DNA from: Bacteroidota bacterium
GTDB lineage: Bacteria; Bacteroidota; Bacteroidia; Bacteroidales; DTGW01
Direction: 5' to 3'
Length of the DNA stretch: 64,000 bases
NCBI GenBank assembly: GCA_029572965.1
Contig: JAKPQD010000132.1
Coordinates: forward strand, 1 to 64,000
This document shows, in pieces, positions 1 through 7,999 of the stretch; within the stretch, counting starts at the first letter, position 1; each line of letters starts with the position of its first letter. Position numbers and translations under genes: made by a program. The notes beneath the pieces were generated by a model. That model saw only the letters and a program-made list of their open reading frames with translations, made no database searches and had not been told where the DNA came from.

Positions 1-97
1 GATTTTCTACCGTTTTTCGATTCAAATTTGGCTATTCATTAAATGTATTGAGGGCGAAGAAGGGTTAAAACATGCCATTTCGTCCCTTTAGGGGCAT

Positions 98-134
98 ACA
101 AACCCTACCCCCCATGAAAATGGGGGGCTTTTGT
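98..134 (+). terminator. Stable hairpin with GAAA loop, probable terminator
   Basis: Six C, then AT, are followed by the tetraloop GAAA and by AT and six G (108-127). A flanking ACAAA/TTTTGT pair can extend the stem, and a short T run follows. It probably ends a gene left of the window. The rest of 1-301 shows no gene apart from the promoter of the first CDS. Confidence 0.5.
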
Positions 135-275
135 AGCCTGATATTAGTTTTTCGAAGTATTCAATACTGCATACAAAGTATCAGGCGAGCGTATACGGGG
201 TAAGATGCCATAATAAAATGTTTGCGCTAAGGTAAGAAAAGGATTTCAATGTATATATAGTGGCATAGTAATTGT

Positions 276-283
276 TACCTTTG
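276..283 (+). promoter_or_regulatory. Bacteroidota -7 element (TACCTTTG) of the MFS gene
   Basis: TACCTTTG fits the TAnnTTTG -7 consensus and lies 18 nt before the ATG at 302. It overlaps the upstream TTG at 272, so translation cannot begin there if this promoter is used. No clear -33 TTTG was seen. Confidence 0.5.
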
Positions 284-301
284 CAGTTCAATGTTTTTTG
301 T

Positions 302-1564
302 ATGTTCGAGAAATTTAAATCTTCACAGGCTTTTGATGTTCTTCGGCCTGTAAATTTCAGGTATTTCCTGTTGTACAGGTTTTTTATGACACTGGCTACC
401 CTTATGCAATCGGTGGTTGTGGGGTGGCATATTTACAAACTTACCGGAAATGTTTTTGCACTTGGCTTAATAGGCCTTACCGAAGTGATTCCGCAAGTGA
501 GTGTTGCTTTGTTTGCCGGGCATTTTGTTGATATCTGCAACCGTCAAAAAGTTATTTTTTATACTACTTTTCTTTTGCTTGCAGGTTCTGCATGGTTAGT
601 CATATACAGTATTCCGGCATTCGGGTTGTTTACCAGGTTTGGAGTAACGCCCATATTTATCACTATATTTTTGACCGGATTGTCAAGGGGTATATTAATG
701 CCTGCCCATAATGCATTGCTTGGGCAATTGGTTGAGCGAAAATATTTTCCTAAAGCAGCTACCTGGAGCAGTGTTACATGGCATATAGCGGCAGTATGTG
801 GCCCGGCCGTTGGTGGTTTGGTGTATGGCTTTTCGCAAAATGAGGTGGTTACTTATTCAACAGTTTTTACTGCATATCTGACAGCTTTTCTTTTGATTAG
901 CCGCATAAAAGTGGAAAAATTGCAGACAGGAGAAATTACAGAAGGCATCTTTGCCAGGATTCACGAGGGGGTTAGGTTTGTTTTCAATAGTCCATATCTT
1001 TGGGGAGCTTTTACGCTGGATATGTTTGCTGTGCTTTTTGGTGGGGCAGTGGCTTTGCTTCCTGCTTTTGCCAAAGATGTGCTGTTTGTTGGGCCCCAGA
1101 GTTTAGGTTTTTTACGGGCTGCGCCGGCAATGGGGGCTATCCTGATGAGTTTATTTCTGATGTTCCGTCCGCCTGTTAAAAATACCGGGACGCTTTTATT
1201 TATTGCAGTTTCAGGGTTTGGGCTTTGTATGATTGGTTTTGCCTTGTCAACCTCTTTTGCATTGTCACTGATACTGCTATTCCTGAGTGGCATATTTGAC
1301 AATGTGAGTGTGGTTATTCGTGGTACAATCCTTCAAATATACACACCAGAGCACATGAAAGGCCGTGTTTCTTCTGTAAATAGCATTTTTATTGGTTCTT
1401 CCAATGAATTGGGAGCTTTTGAGTCTGGCTTAGCTGCCCGCCTTATGGGGCTTGTTCCATCGGTTGTATTTGGCGGGGCTATGACACTTATTGTTGTCGG
1501 GGTCATGTCAAAAGTCAATCCGGCGTTGAAAAAAATGTCTTTCGCCAAGCAACATGTGCAATGA
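302..1564 (+). CDS. MFS transporter (EntS-like, MFS_3 type)
   Basis: This is a polytopic inner-membrane protein of 420 aa with about 12 hydrophobic segments, the usual size of a major facilitator. A motif A-like loop with G..VD...R is visible between helices 2 and 3 (GHFVDICNRQKVI). The second half carries a GRVSSVNSI segment typical of MFS_3/EntS-type exporters. Members export siderophores or drugs by proton antiport, but the substrate here cannot be read. The open frame extends to a TTG at 272, which lies in the likely promoter, so the ATG at 302 is chosen. It stands alone, with a methyltransferase gene starting 63 nt downstream behind its own promoter element. Confidence 0.85.
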   Translation: MFEKFKSSQAFDVLRPVNFRYFLLYRFFMTLATLMQSVVVGWHIYKLTGNVFALGLIGLTEVIPQVSVALFAGHFVDICNRQKVIFYTTFLLLAGSAWLVIYSIPAFGLFTRFGVTPIFITIFLTGLSRGILMPAHNALLGQLVERKYFPKAATWSSVTWHIAAVCGPAVGGLVYGFSQNEVVTYSTVFTAYLTAFLLISRIKVEKLQTGEITEGIFARIHEGVRFVFNSPYLWGAFTLDMFAVLFGGAVALLPAFAKDVLFVGPQSLGFLRAAPAMGAILMSLFLMFRPPVKNTGTLLFIAVSGFGLCMIGFALSTSFALSLILLFLSGIFDNVSVVIRGTILQIYTPEHMKGRVSSVNSIFIGSSNELGAFESGLAARLMGLVPSVVFGGAMTLIVVGVMSKVNPALKKMSFAKQHVQ

Positions 1565-1600
1565 AAGCTTTCATTTAATGCTTTTTTGATTTGTATTTTT

Positions 1601-1608
1601 TATATTTG
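1601..1608 (+). promoter_or_regulatory. -7 element (TATATTTG) of the methyltransferase-rhomboid operon
   Basis: TATATTTG matches TAnnTTTG and sits 19 nt before the ATG at 1628. That spacing supports 1628 over the TTG at 1619, which would lie almost at the transcription start. Confidence 0.5.
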
Positions 1609-1627
1609 ATTCAAATAATTGATATTC

Positions 1628-2521
1628 ATGTTTCCACAATATATACAACCTGCTGCTTTTTCTGATTACGAATTGATTGATTCGGGCAATTTTGAAAAGC
1701 TTGAACGCTTTGGACAGTATGTTCTTGCTCGTCCTGAACCTCAGGCAATATGGCACAAAGCTATGACTGAAGATGAGTGGAAGAACAAAGCCCATGCGTG
1801 GTTTAGGTTGAACGTCAATGCCCATAACAAAGAACGCGGTGAGTGGGTGTTGAAAAAAGGTATGCCCCAGCAATGGCAGGTTAATTACGCTTATAAGGAA
1901 ATGAAGCTGAGCTTTAGGCTTGGAATGACCTCTTTTAAGCACGTTGGCTTGTTTCCCGAACAAGCTGAGAATTGGAATTTTATTTATGAAAATATAAAGT
2001 CTTTACAAATAGCAAACCCTGAGGTGCTCAATTTATTTGCCTATACAGGTGGGGCTTCTTTGGCTGCATGCGCAGCAGGGGCAAAAGTGACGCATGTTGA
2101 TTCGGTAAAGCAGGTAGTTACCTGGTCGCGTGAGAATATGGAACTTTCTGGTTTGGCAAATATCCGTTGGATAGTAGAAGATGCCTTGAAGTTTGTGCAA
2201 CGGCAAGTGCGTAAAGGTGCCAAATACCAGGGTATTATACTTGACCCTCCTGCTTATGGCCGTGGAGCTGATGGCGAAAAGTGGATTTTGGATGAACATT
2301 TGGCTGTGATGGTCGATTGTTGCAACAAGCTTTTAGATGATAATGGTTTTGTGGTATTGAATTTATATTCTATGGGATTTTCGCCGCTGGTAGCACAAAA
2401 CATACTTGAAACATCATTTGTAGGGGCAAAGAACGTACAATCGGGTGAATTGTATTTTGAAGATAAAGCAAAACATAGGTTGCCGTTAGGGATATTTGCA
2501 CGTTTCAATAAAAATTCATGA
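1628..2521 (+). CDS. Class I SAM-dependent rRNA methyltransferase (RlmI/RlmK-like)
   Basis: The 297 aa protein has a SAM-binding motif I, VLNLFAYTGGASLAA, near residues 133-147, an acidic HVDSVKQV strand after it, and the catalytic motif IV DPPAYG near 206-211. This arrangement is that of the COG1092-type RNA methyltransferases acting on 23S rRNA. The N-terminal 100 residues are not a clear PUA domain, so the exact target base is uncertain. The start was moved from TTG 1619 to ATG 1628. The stop overlaps the next gene's start by 4 nt (ATGA), so the methyltransferase and the rhomboid are translationally coupled. Confidence 0.8.
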   Translation: MFPQYIQPAAFSDYELIDSGNFEKLERFGQYVLARPEPQAIWHKAMTEDEWKNKAHAWFRLNVNAHNKERGEWVLKKGMPQQWQVNYAYKEMKLSFRLGMTSFKHVGLFPEQAENWNFIYENIKSLQIANPEVLNLFAYTGGASLAACAAGAKVTHVDSVKQVVTWSRENMELSGLANIRWIVEDALKFVQRQVRKGAKYQGIILDPPAYGRGADGEKWILDEHLAVMVDCCNKLLDDNGFVVLNLYSMGFSPLVAQNILETSFVGAKNVQSGELYFEDKAKHRLPLGIFARFNKNS

Positions 2522-3174
2522 CAGAAAAGCGAAAACTCCTGCTTAGCTTACCAATACCACTTTTTTTTATAGTGGTGATATGGTGTGTCAAGCTGGTTGA
2601 GTATGCTAACAATACTTCGTTTTATTTTCTTGGTGTTTACCCACATTCATTCAAAGGCATAATTGGAATACTTACTGCTCCTTTAGTTCATGATGATATC
2701 AAACATTTGGTCAATAATTCTGTACCATTCCTGTTATTCTCGGTAGCGACCTTCTTTTTTTACCGGCCTTTGGGTTTAAGAGTTTTGTTCTGGGTATGGT
2801 TGATGTCGGGTTTATGGGTATGGTTTGGTGCTCGCCCTGCCTATCATATCGGAGCAAGTGGTTTAGTTTACGGGTTAGGTGCGTTTCTGTTTTTCAGCGG
2901 GGCTATTCGTCGAAATGCCCATTTGGCAGCGGTTTCGTTAATAGTAGTTTTTTTGTACGGCAGTATGATATGGGGTATCTTTCCTTTTGTTCCAGACATA
3001 TCTTGGGAAGCACATCTTTCAGGAGGTATAGCTGGCCTGATATTGGCAATTGTATATAGAAAAGATGGCCCTCAGCCTAAAAAGTATGAATGGGAAGATG
3101 AAGAGAATGTTGATAGTTCAGATGTTTTAATTGATAAACTAGAAGAGAATAATAGTACACCAGAGAAAAACTAA
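2518..3174 (+). CDS. Rhomboid family intramembrane serine protease
   Basis: The 218 aa membrane protein has about six hydrophobic helices. The rhomboid dyad is visible: Ser114 in HIGASGLVYG and His166 in WEAHLSGG. An HDDIKHLVNN segment corresponds to the loop 1 region before helix 2. Rhomboids cleave transmembrane segments of other proteins inside the bilayer, and the substrate is unknown. The C-terminal 40 residues are acidic and likely cytoplasmic. It overlaps the methyltransferase by 4 nt. It converges directly on queE, whose stop abuts its own stop with no intergenic space, so a terminator must lie inside one of the coding regions. Confidence 0.88.
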   Translation: MTEKRKLLLSLPIPLFFIVVIWCVKLVEYANNTSFYFLGVYPHSFKGIIGILTAPLVHDDIKHLVNNSVPFLLFSVATFFFYRPLGLRVLFWVWLMSGLWVWFGARPAYHIGASGLVYGLGAFLFFSGAIRRNAHLAAVSLIVVFLYGSMIWGIFPFVPDISWEAHLSGGIAGLILAIVYRKDGPQPKKYEWEDEENVDSSDVLIDKLEENNSTPEKN

Positions 3175-3873
3175 TCACTTCCCTTTTGTTGCCCCCCAAA
3201 GCATTACATGCAGGCGAGGGGAGAAGTTGAACCCTGAATTGATAATTTTATCAACTAATTCAGGTTTAAGCTGGGTGTTAATGTTTGTTCCTTCAAGGCC
3301 TATATAAATTCTGTCTTTTGACATGTTATATTTTTCTATAAGTTTAGATACCTCGTTTAAATCATTCTCGTCTGTTATGATAAATTTAAAAATACCAAAC
3401 TCTTTTTCTGTCCAGGGTTTTAATTTGTTTTCGTGAAAGGATTGCCCAGAATTACTTAGTTTTGGAGATATTACCCAGTTGAAATGTTTAATAATATTCA
3501 TATCCATTGCTGACCTGCTAAAGTTTGAGCCATCAGCAAGGTTTATATTTAGGAGCTCCCATGGAAGTATAGAGCTATTAGTTTCTACATGAAATTTCTT
3601 TCCTGTAACTGCCAATTCGTCTAGTCTGTATAAGGTGGGCTCGCCACCGGTAAAGATGATATGATGACAGGGAGAATCTTCAATAACTTTTCTGAGTTCT
3701 TCTTTTGAATATTCTTTGAAAGTACCAGATTTTCTCAGCCATGTATATTTTGTGTCGCACCACGAGCAGGTAAGGTTACAAAACTGGAAACGAATAAACA
3801 GGCAGTTGACCCCTGCATAGTTTCCTTCGCCCTGGATAGACCTGAAAATCTCCGATACAAAATATTTATCCAT
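3175..3873 (-). CDS. queE: 7-carboxy-7-deazaguanine synthase QueE
   Basis: This radical SAM enzyme converts 6-carboxytetrahydropterin to 7-carboxy-7-deazaguanine in queuosine synthesis. The protein is 232 aa. The [4Fe-4S] motif CNLTCSWC (CX3CX2C) lies near residues 32-39, after the family signature FRSIQGEG. IIFTGGEPT matches the SAM-binding GGE motif. The frame opens at a TTG (3879), but an ATG two codons later at 3873 is the more likely start. queC lies 38 nt upstream on the same strand and catalyses the next step, so the two form an operon. queD and queF are not in the window. Confidence 0.93.
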   Translation of the reverse strand: MDKYFVSEIFRSIQGEGNYAGVNCLFIRFQFCNLTCSWCDTKYTWLRKSGTFKEYSKEELRKVIEDSPCHHIIFTGGEPTLYRLDELAVTGKKFHVETNSSILPWELLNINLADGSNFSRSAMDMNIIKHFNWVISPKLSNSGQSFHENKLKPWTEKEFGIFKFIITDENDLNEVSKLIEKYNMSKDRIYIGLEGTNINTQLKPELVDKIINSGFNFSPRLHVMLWGATKGK

Positions 3874-3911
3874 TCCCAAACTCAGATATGATTAATATTA
3901 TTCGTAATTTT

Positions 3912-4601
3912 TCATTTTTCATTTTTCATTACCTTAAATTCTTCATATCCTTTCTTTCTCAATTGGCAAGCCGGGCATTGGGTGCATCCTCGTCCCCATT
4001 CGTGCAGGGACTCGTCTCCGTTGTAGCAGGTGAGGGTATGTTCAATCATTTCTTGCAAAACACCAGCTTCATCAGCCATTTTAAAGGTCTCTGCTTTAGT
4101 TTTCCACATCAGTGGGGTGTGTATATTTACAGGTCTGTCTAACCCCAATGACAACTCAAGCGCTTTAGCTTTGATGTAATTGTCCCGACAATCGGGATAT
4201 CCCGAATAGTCAGTTTGGCAAACGCCTGTTACCAGGTTGATTGGGTTGATGTTATCTTTAAAAGCATGATTAGCTATGACTGTCAGAAATACGCCATTTC
4301 TGTTGGGTACAAAACTGGCCGGAAGTTGATTGGCCAAAGCGTGGCTTTCTGTGTGCTTACCCTCCTTTAACAAGCTACTTATCGTCAATTGGCTGAAAAA
4401 ACTGCCTATATCATATACAACATGTTTTACACCAAAATTGTTGGCAATTGCCTTGGCATATTGTAGTTCAATGTTGTGGCGCTGTTCATAGAATATACTA
4501 ACAGCCTCTACTTCAACAAAATTCTTCTTTGCCCACAATAAACTCACAAAAGAGTCTTGTCCTCCTGAAAGCAGTACATAAGCTTTTTGGTTTTCAATCA
4601 T
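3912..4601 (-). CDS. queC: 7-cyano-7-deazaguanine synthase QueC
   Basis: QueC is an ATP-dependent ligase that turns 7-carboxy-7-deazaguanine plus ammonia into preQ0. The PP-loop SGGQDS is at residues 12-17. The zinc-binding cysteines sit near the C-terminus (HTLTCYNGD, GCTQCPACQ). Length 229 aa matches the family. The open frame begins at 4622, but a TACCTTTG promoter element at 4627-4620 puts transcription start almost on that codon. The ATG at 4601 also begins the canonical N-terminus just before the PP-loop. The last codons contain a short ATTTTTC-type tandem repeat (3907-3928) that runs into the spacer before queE. Confidence 0.94.
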   Translation of the reverse strand: MIENQKAYVLLSGGQDSFVSLLWAKKNFVEVEAVSIFYEQRHNIELQYAKAIANNFGVKHVVYDIGSFFSQLTISSLLKEGKHTESHALANQLPASFVPNRNGVFLTVIANHAFKDNINPINLVTGVCQTDYSGYPDCRDNYIKAKALELSLGLDRPVNIHTPLMWKTKAETFKMADEAGVLQEMIEHTLTCYNGDESLHEWGRGCTQCPACQLRKKGYEEFKVMKNEK

Positions 4602-4619
4602 ATTCAATAAGTTGAGGTG

Positions 4620-4627
4620 CAAAGGTA
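4620..4627 (-). promoter_or_regulatory. -7 element (TACCTTTG) of queC-queE
   Basis: On the minus strand this reads TACCTTTG, 18 nt before the ATG at 4601. It decides between the two possible queC starts. Confidence 0.6.
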
Positions 4628-4659
4628 TTAAAACTAAAAATCAAATTTTGAAATATTCC

Positions 4660-6150
4660 TTAAGATTCTTTACTTACGGCTATCTTAATAATTTCTTTGA
4701 TATGAACGGCTTTAAATATAAAGGCAAACAGAAAAGCCAATAAAACAGAAACCAAACCGGCAAATATCCAATTGGAAACAAAGGTTTTAGCTAAGAAAAG
4801 GATAATGATAAAGCTAAATAACCAAACAGCAAACCGCATTAAGATATTTTTGTCTTTTTTCAATTTAAGAATCCTGGCAGCCATAATGGTTTGAACAATT
4901 CCGGTCAGAATTTGTGTCGTACAGCTTGCTATAGCTGCCCCTTGGGCTTCAAAGCCCGGAATTAGTATAAGGTTGAGCGAAATGTTTATCACAACAGCAG
5001 AGGCAGCCATGATGTTAAGTTCTTTCAGTTTTCCGGCCGCTGTTAATAGTGTTCCATAAATATAAGTAAGCGAAATGCCAATGAAACCAATGATTATAGT
5101 TCCAAGTATGTTGCTGTTACCCGGTTGGTGGTACATTAAAGTCATTAATTCGCTCCGATATGCATATCCTGTAAGGGATACAACAATTACAGGTATCATT
5201 AATATTGAAAAAGCAAGGCTCACCAGATTGCTGGTATCTTCTTTTTCTTTCAGCATCTTGGAAAAGATGGGCAGAAGTATGACGGTAAAAAGCAAAGCAA
5301 AATTGGAAAAAACCTCAAGGATGCGGAAGCCTTGCGCGTATAAACCAGCTTGTTCTTTGCCATTTACAAGTAACCGTTCAAGCAAAATGGGTTCCATCCT
5401 GTTGTAGAAAGACATCAGTAGTACCAATAGCGAGAAGGGCAAACTTTTCTTAATAATCACCAGCATGTGATGGTAGTCAAACCGCAGTTTAAAGGAAATG
5501 GTATTACTGAAAACAATAACTGCAGCAACAATTGCAGTTATTAAGAATGATGCTGTTTGGCTCAGAACAAACCATTCGAGCTTAAATGGAGTATTGATGC
5601 CCCATAGAAGTATAGAAAGGATGATAATCATCAAAAGCTTATCCAGTACAGACAAAATGCTGTCTGTAATAAACTTCATCAGGGCATTGATGTTGGAGCG
5701 AAGATATAATATTAATGAGGATAAAACCTGATTAAGCACGAGAAACAGCAGAATAGAAATCTGTTTAGTCTCATATCCGGCTATTATACCAATAACGATG
5801 CATAATACAGTATATATTGCAGCGAAAATCAGCTTTATCCCTATGATAGAGGAAAGATATTTTGTTAAAAGGTGGTTGTGCCTGGCAAGTTCACGGTTAT
5901 TGAAATTAGTAACCCCTAAATCAAGGAAAATATTAAAAAGTATCGAGAAACTCATTAGTGAAGCATAAAGCCCGTAAAGCTCGTTTCCTAACCTGTTTTG
6001 GACAGCAACTTCAATGCCAAAAAACCAAAAAGGTTTGATGAGCAAATTGATAGCTATAAGAAATATGATATTTAAAATGAACTTACGGTTCACAGGTTCA
6101 GGTTTATAAAATAAACGCCTGCCATGCATTGCAAAGACAGGCGTTGACAT
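4660..6150 (-). CDS. Polysaccharide flippase of the MOP superfamily (Wzx-like)
   Basis: The 496 aa protein is almost entirely hydrophobic, with 12-14 predicted membrane helices, and resembles polysaccharide biosynthesis proteins of the MATE/MOP exporter superfamily. Such proteins move lipid-linked oligosaccharides across the inner membrane. The N-terminal segment LNIIFLIAINLLIKPFWFFG followed by an RLG..LYGLYAS stretch is typical of the family. No glycosyltransferase cluster adjoins it; the closest in the window is near 54 kb. The next gene on this strand (MaoC hydratase) ends 16 nt upstream, so the two are probably cotranscribed although their functions look unrelated. Substrate is not inferable. 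Confidence 0.82.
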   Translation of the reverse strand: MSTPVFAMHGRRLFYKPEPVNRKFILNIIFLIAINLLIKPFWFFGIEVAVQNRLGNELYGLYASLMSFSILFNIFLDLGVTNFNNRELARHNHLLTKYLSSIIGIKLIFAAIYTVLCIVIGIIAGYETKQISILLFLVLNQVLSSLILYLRSNINALMKFITDSILSVLDKLLMIIILSILLWGINTPFKLEWFVLSQTASFLITAIVAAVIVFSNTISFKLRFDYHHMLVIIKKSLPFSLLVLLMSFYNRMEPILLERLLVNGKEQAGLYAQGFRILEVFSNFALLFTVILLPIFSKMLKEKEDTSNLVSLAFSILMIPVIVVSLTGYAYRSELMTLMYHQPGNSNILGTIIIGFIGISLTYIYGTLLTAAGKLKELNIMAASAVVINISLNLILIPGFEAQGAAIASCTTQILTGIVQTIMAARILKLKKDKNILMRFAVWLFSFIIILFLAKTFVSNWIFAGLVSVLLAFLFAFIFKAVHIKEIIKIAVSKES

Positions 6151-6166
6151 TTAGTTATAATAGTAG

Positions 6167-6634
6167 TTAATTGTTGAAATGGTATAAAAATATTACAATA
6201 GCCTCCATGGCTGTTTTAGGGTTGTCTTTTATTTCTAAAACTACCTTTATTTCTGCTTTGGCTATGCCGCGTAAATTGCTTATGCTTTGTAAACTGGCTT
6301 TTAACCTTACCTGGTCGTCAACCAACACTGGTTGTCCGAATTTAAGCTTTTCAATACCATAGTTTACCAGCATTTTCACATTGTTTACTTCAACTATCTG
6401 GTACCAAAGGTATGGCAATATAGATAAGTTGAGGTATCCGTGTGCAATGGTCTTTTTAAAAGGGCTTTCTGCAGCTGCTTTTACCGGGTCGGTGTGTATC
6501 CATTGAAAGTCGAGTGTCGCCTCGGCAAACTTGTTTATTTGTTCTTGTGTTACCTGGTGATATTCTGATACTCCAAGCTCTTTGCCAACGTAGGCTTCAA
6601 ATTCAGCATAGCTGTTGATGGTTATTTTATTCAT
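6167..6634 (-). CDS. MaoC family (R)-specific enoyl-CoA hydratase-like protein
   Basis: The 155 aa single hot-dog domain contains the hydratase 2 signature FAEATLDFQWIHTDP with the active-site Asp and His, followed by TIAHGYLNLS. These features are typical of MaoC/NodN-type dehydratases acting on acyl-CoA or acyl-ACP. The longest frame starts at 6679, but a TACATTTG promoter element at 6662-6655 lies inside that extension. The ATG at 6634 gives the usual N-terminus (MNKITINSYAEFE). Physiological substrate is unknown. Confidence 0.85.
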   Translation of the reverse strand: MNKITINSYAEFEAYVGKELGVSEYHQVTQEQINKFAEATLDFQWIHTDPVKAAAESPFKKTIAHGYLNLSILPYLWYQIVEVNNVKMLVNYGIEKLKFGQPVLVDDQVRLKASLQSISNLRGIAKAEIKVVLEIKDNPKTAMEAIVIFLYHFNN

Positions 6635-6654
6635 TTTTGTTGTTTTTAGTTGGG

Positions 6655-6662
6655 CAAATGTA
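6655..6662 (-). promoter_or_regulatory. -7 element (TACATTTG) of the MaoC gene
   Basis: On the minus strand the sequence reads TACATTTG, 20 nt before the ATG at 6634. It rules out the longer frame from 6679. Confidence 0.55.
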
Positions 6663-6730
6663 AAAAAAACTTCAAACATACATCTTTAAAAGCATGTTTG
6701 AAGTTTTTGCTTCAAAAAGAATGTAAAAAA

Positions 6731-7702
6731 TTAGTCGAGCGCCTGGCCTGTATTGTTTGAGATATTGATAATTTGCTCAAACTGTTGAGGTGATAAGTCA
6801 TTAAAGAAGTAGTTGACCGGGTTTACTTTTTCTCCATTTTTAATAACTTCATAATGCAAGTGTGGCCCGGTTGATAGACCGGTATTGCCTACCAATCCAA
6901 TAACAGCCCCTCTTTTTACTTTTTGTCCTACATTAACTTTAAATTCACTCAGGTGGGCATAAAGTGTTTTTATTCCAAAGCCGTGGTCAATAACAATTTT
7001 TTTGCCATAGCCGTGAAAATTATTCTCAACAGATTCAACAACTCCATCACCTGTTGCATATATTTCAGTCCCAACAGGGGCTGCAAAGTCAAACCCGTAA
7101 TGGAAAATCTTGATTTTATACCAGGGATGGATACGCCAGCCAAAGCCTGAAGATGTCCTTTCCAAGCCTTTATTTGCTACTGGCTGGATACAAGGTACAC
7201 ATTTACGCATCTCTTCTTTGTTCATGGCAAGTTTGATAAGTTCATCATACGACTTAGACTGAACATAAACTTGTTTCATGGTTTTATCTAATTTCCTCGC
7301 CGTTTCAATAACCAAATCTGAATTTTCATACCCTTCAAGGTCTGCATAGCGGTTTACACCCCCAAAACCAGCTTCCCTGACCGAACGTGGAATAGGCTCT
7401 GCTTCAAATATGGTACGGTAAAGATTGTCGTCACGTTGTTGTAAGTCTTTAAGTACTGTACTTACCTCACTTAACTTTTTTTCAAATATTTCTAACTGTA
7501 GTTTAAGCTGATCATTTTCACGTTTTAAAATTTTTTCTTTGGGAGAGTCAAAAAAGCGTGAAAAAGCAAAATAAAATACAATGGAAATTACTATTCCTGC
7601 AAAGAAATACGTGACCAGCTTAATAAGCAACCCTTTAAAACTGAGCCTGATACGATCAAAACTCATAGATTCGGGGTTGAAGCGATATTTATTTCTTGCC
7701 AT
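6731..7702 (-). CDS. M23 family metallopeptidase (LytM domain) with membrane anchor
   Basis: This is a 323 aa murein endopeptidase-type protein. One membrane helix spans about residues 28-49, a coiled coil about 55-100, and the LytM domain about 185-310. All zinc and catalytic residues are visible: His201 and Asp205 in HYGFD, His250 in YAHL, and His281 and His283 in HLHYE. The domain is therefore likely active, unlike EnvC-type activators. It should act in the periplasm on peptidoglycan cross-links or peptide stems. The gene diverges from alaS and has its own -33/-7 promoter pair. Confidence 0.9.
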   Translation of the reverse strand: MARNKYRFNPESMSFDRIRLSFKGLLIKLVTYFFAGIVISIVFYFAFSRFFDSPKEKILKRENDQLKLQLEIFEKKLSEVSTVLKDLQQRDDNLYRTIFEAEPIPRSVREAGFGGVNRYADLEGYENSDLVIETARKLDKTMKQVYVQSKSYDELIKLAMNKEEMRKCVPCIQPVANKGLERTSSGFGWRIHPWYKIKIFHYGFDFAAPVGTEIYATGDGVVESVENNFHGYGKKIVIDHGFGIKTLYAHLSEFKVNVGQKVKRGAVIGLVGNTGLSTGPHLHYEVIKNGEKVNPVNYFFNDLSPQQFEQIINISNNTGQALD

Positions 7703-7749
7703 AATAATCTGTTTTTTAATTGGTTAGTTTAAGTTCCCCAAAATTGCGA

Positions 7750-7781
7750 CAAAACTAAGGGTTTTATCTAAAGAAAACAAA
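7750..7781 (-). promoter_or_regulatory. -33/-7 promoter of the M23 gene
   Basis: On the minus strand TTTG (7781-7778) and TAGTTTTG (7757-7750) are separated by 20 nt. This matches the Bacteroidota -33 and -7 elements at the expected spacing. The start codon at 7702 is about 47 nt downstream. Confidence 0.6.
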
Positions 7782-7956
7782 TTTTTTAGATAAAACTTTG
7801 ATTTTCAGCCTATATTAAATTACAATTACGCCCCAAAACGTTTATTATACTTATGAAAAGCAAAAATGTTGGATACTTATGTCTTTTTTTTACATAAAAA
7901 ATGCATAAATCTGTTTAACAATTTGATTATTCCATTTTATCACATTGTAAATATGT

Positions 7957-7964
7957 TAATTTTG
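7957..7964 (+). promoter_or_regulatory. -7 element (TAATTTTG) of alaS
   Basis: TAATTTTG matches TAnnTTTG and lies 35 nt before the alaS ATG. No convincing -33 TTTG is present. Confidence 0.45.
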
Positions 7965-7999
7965 TGCGTCAAATTTTGTAAGTTAAAATACATAAGTAT

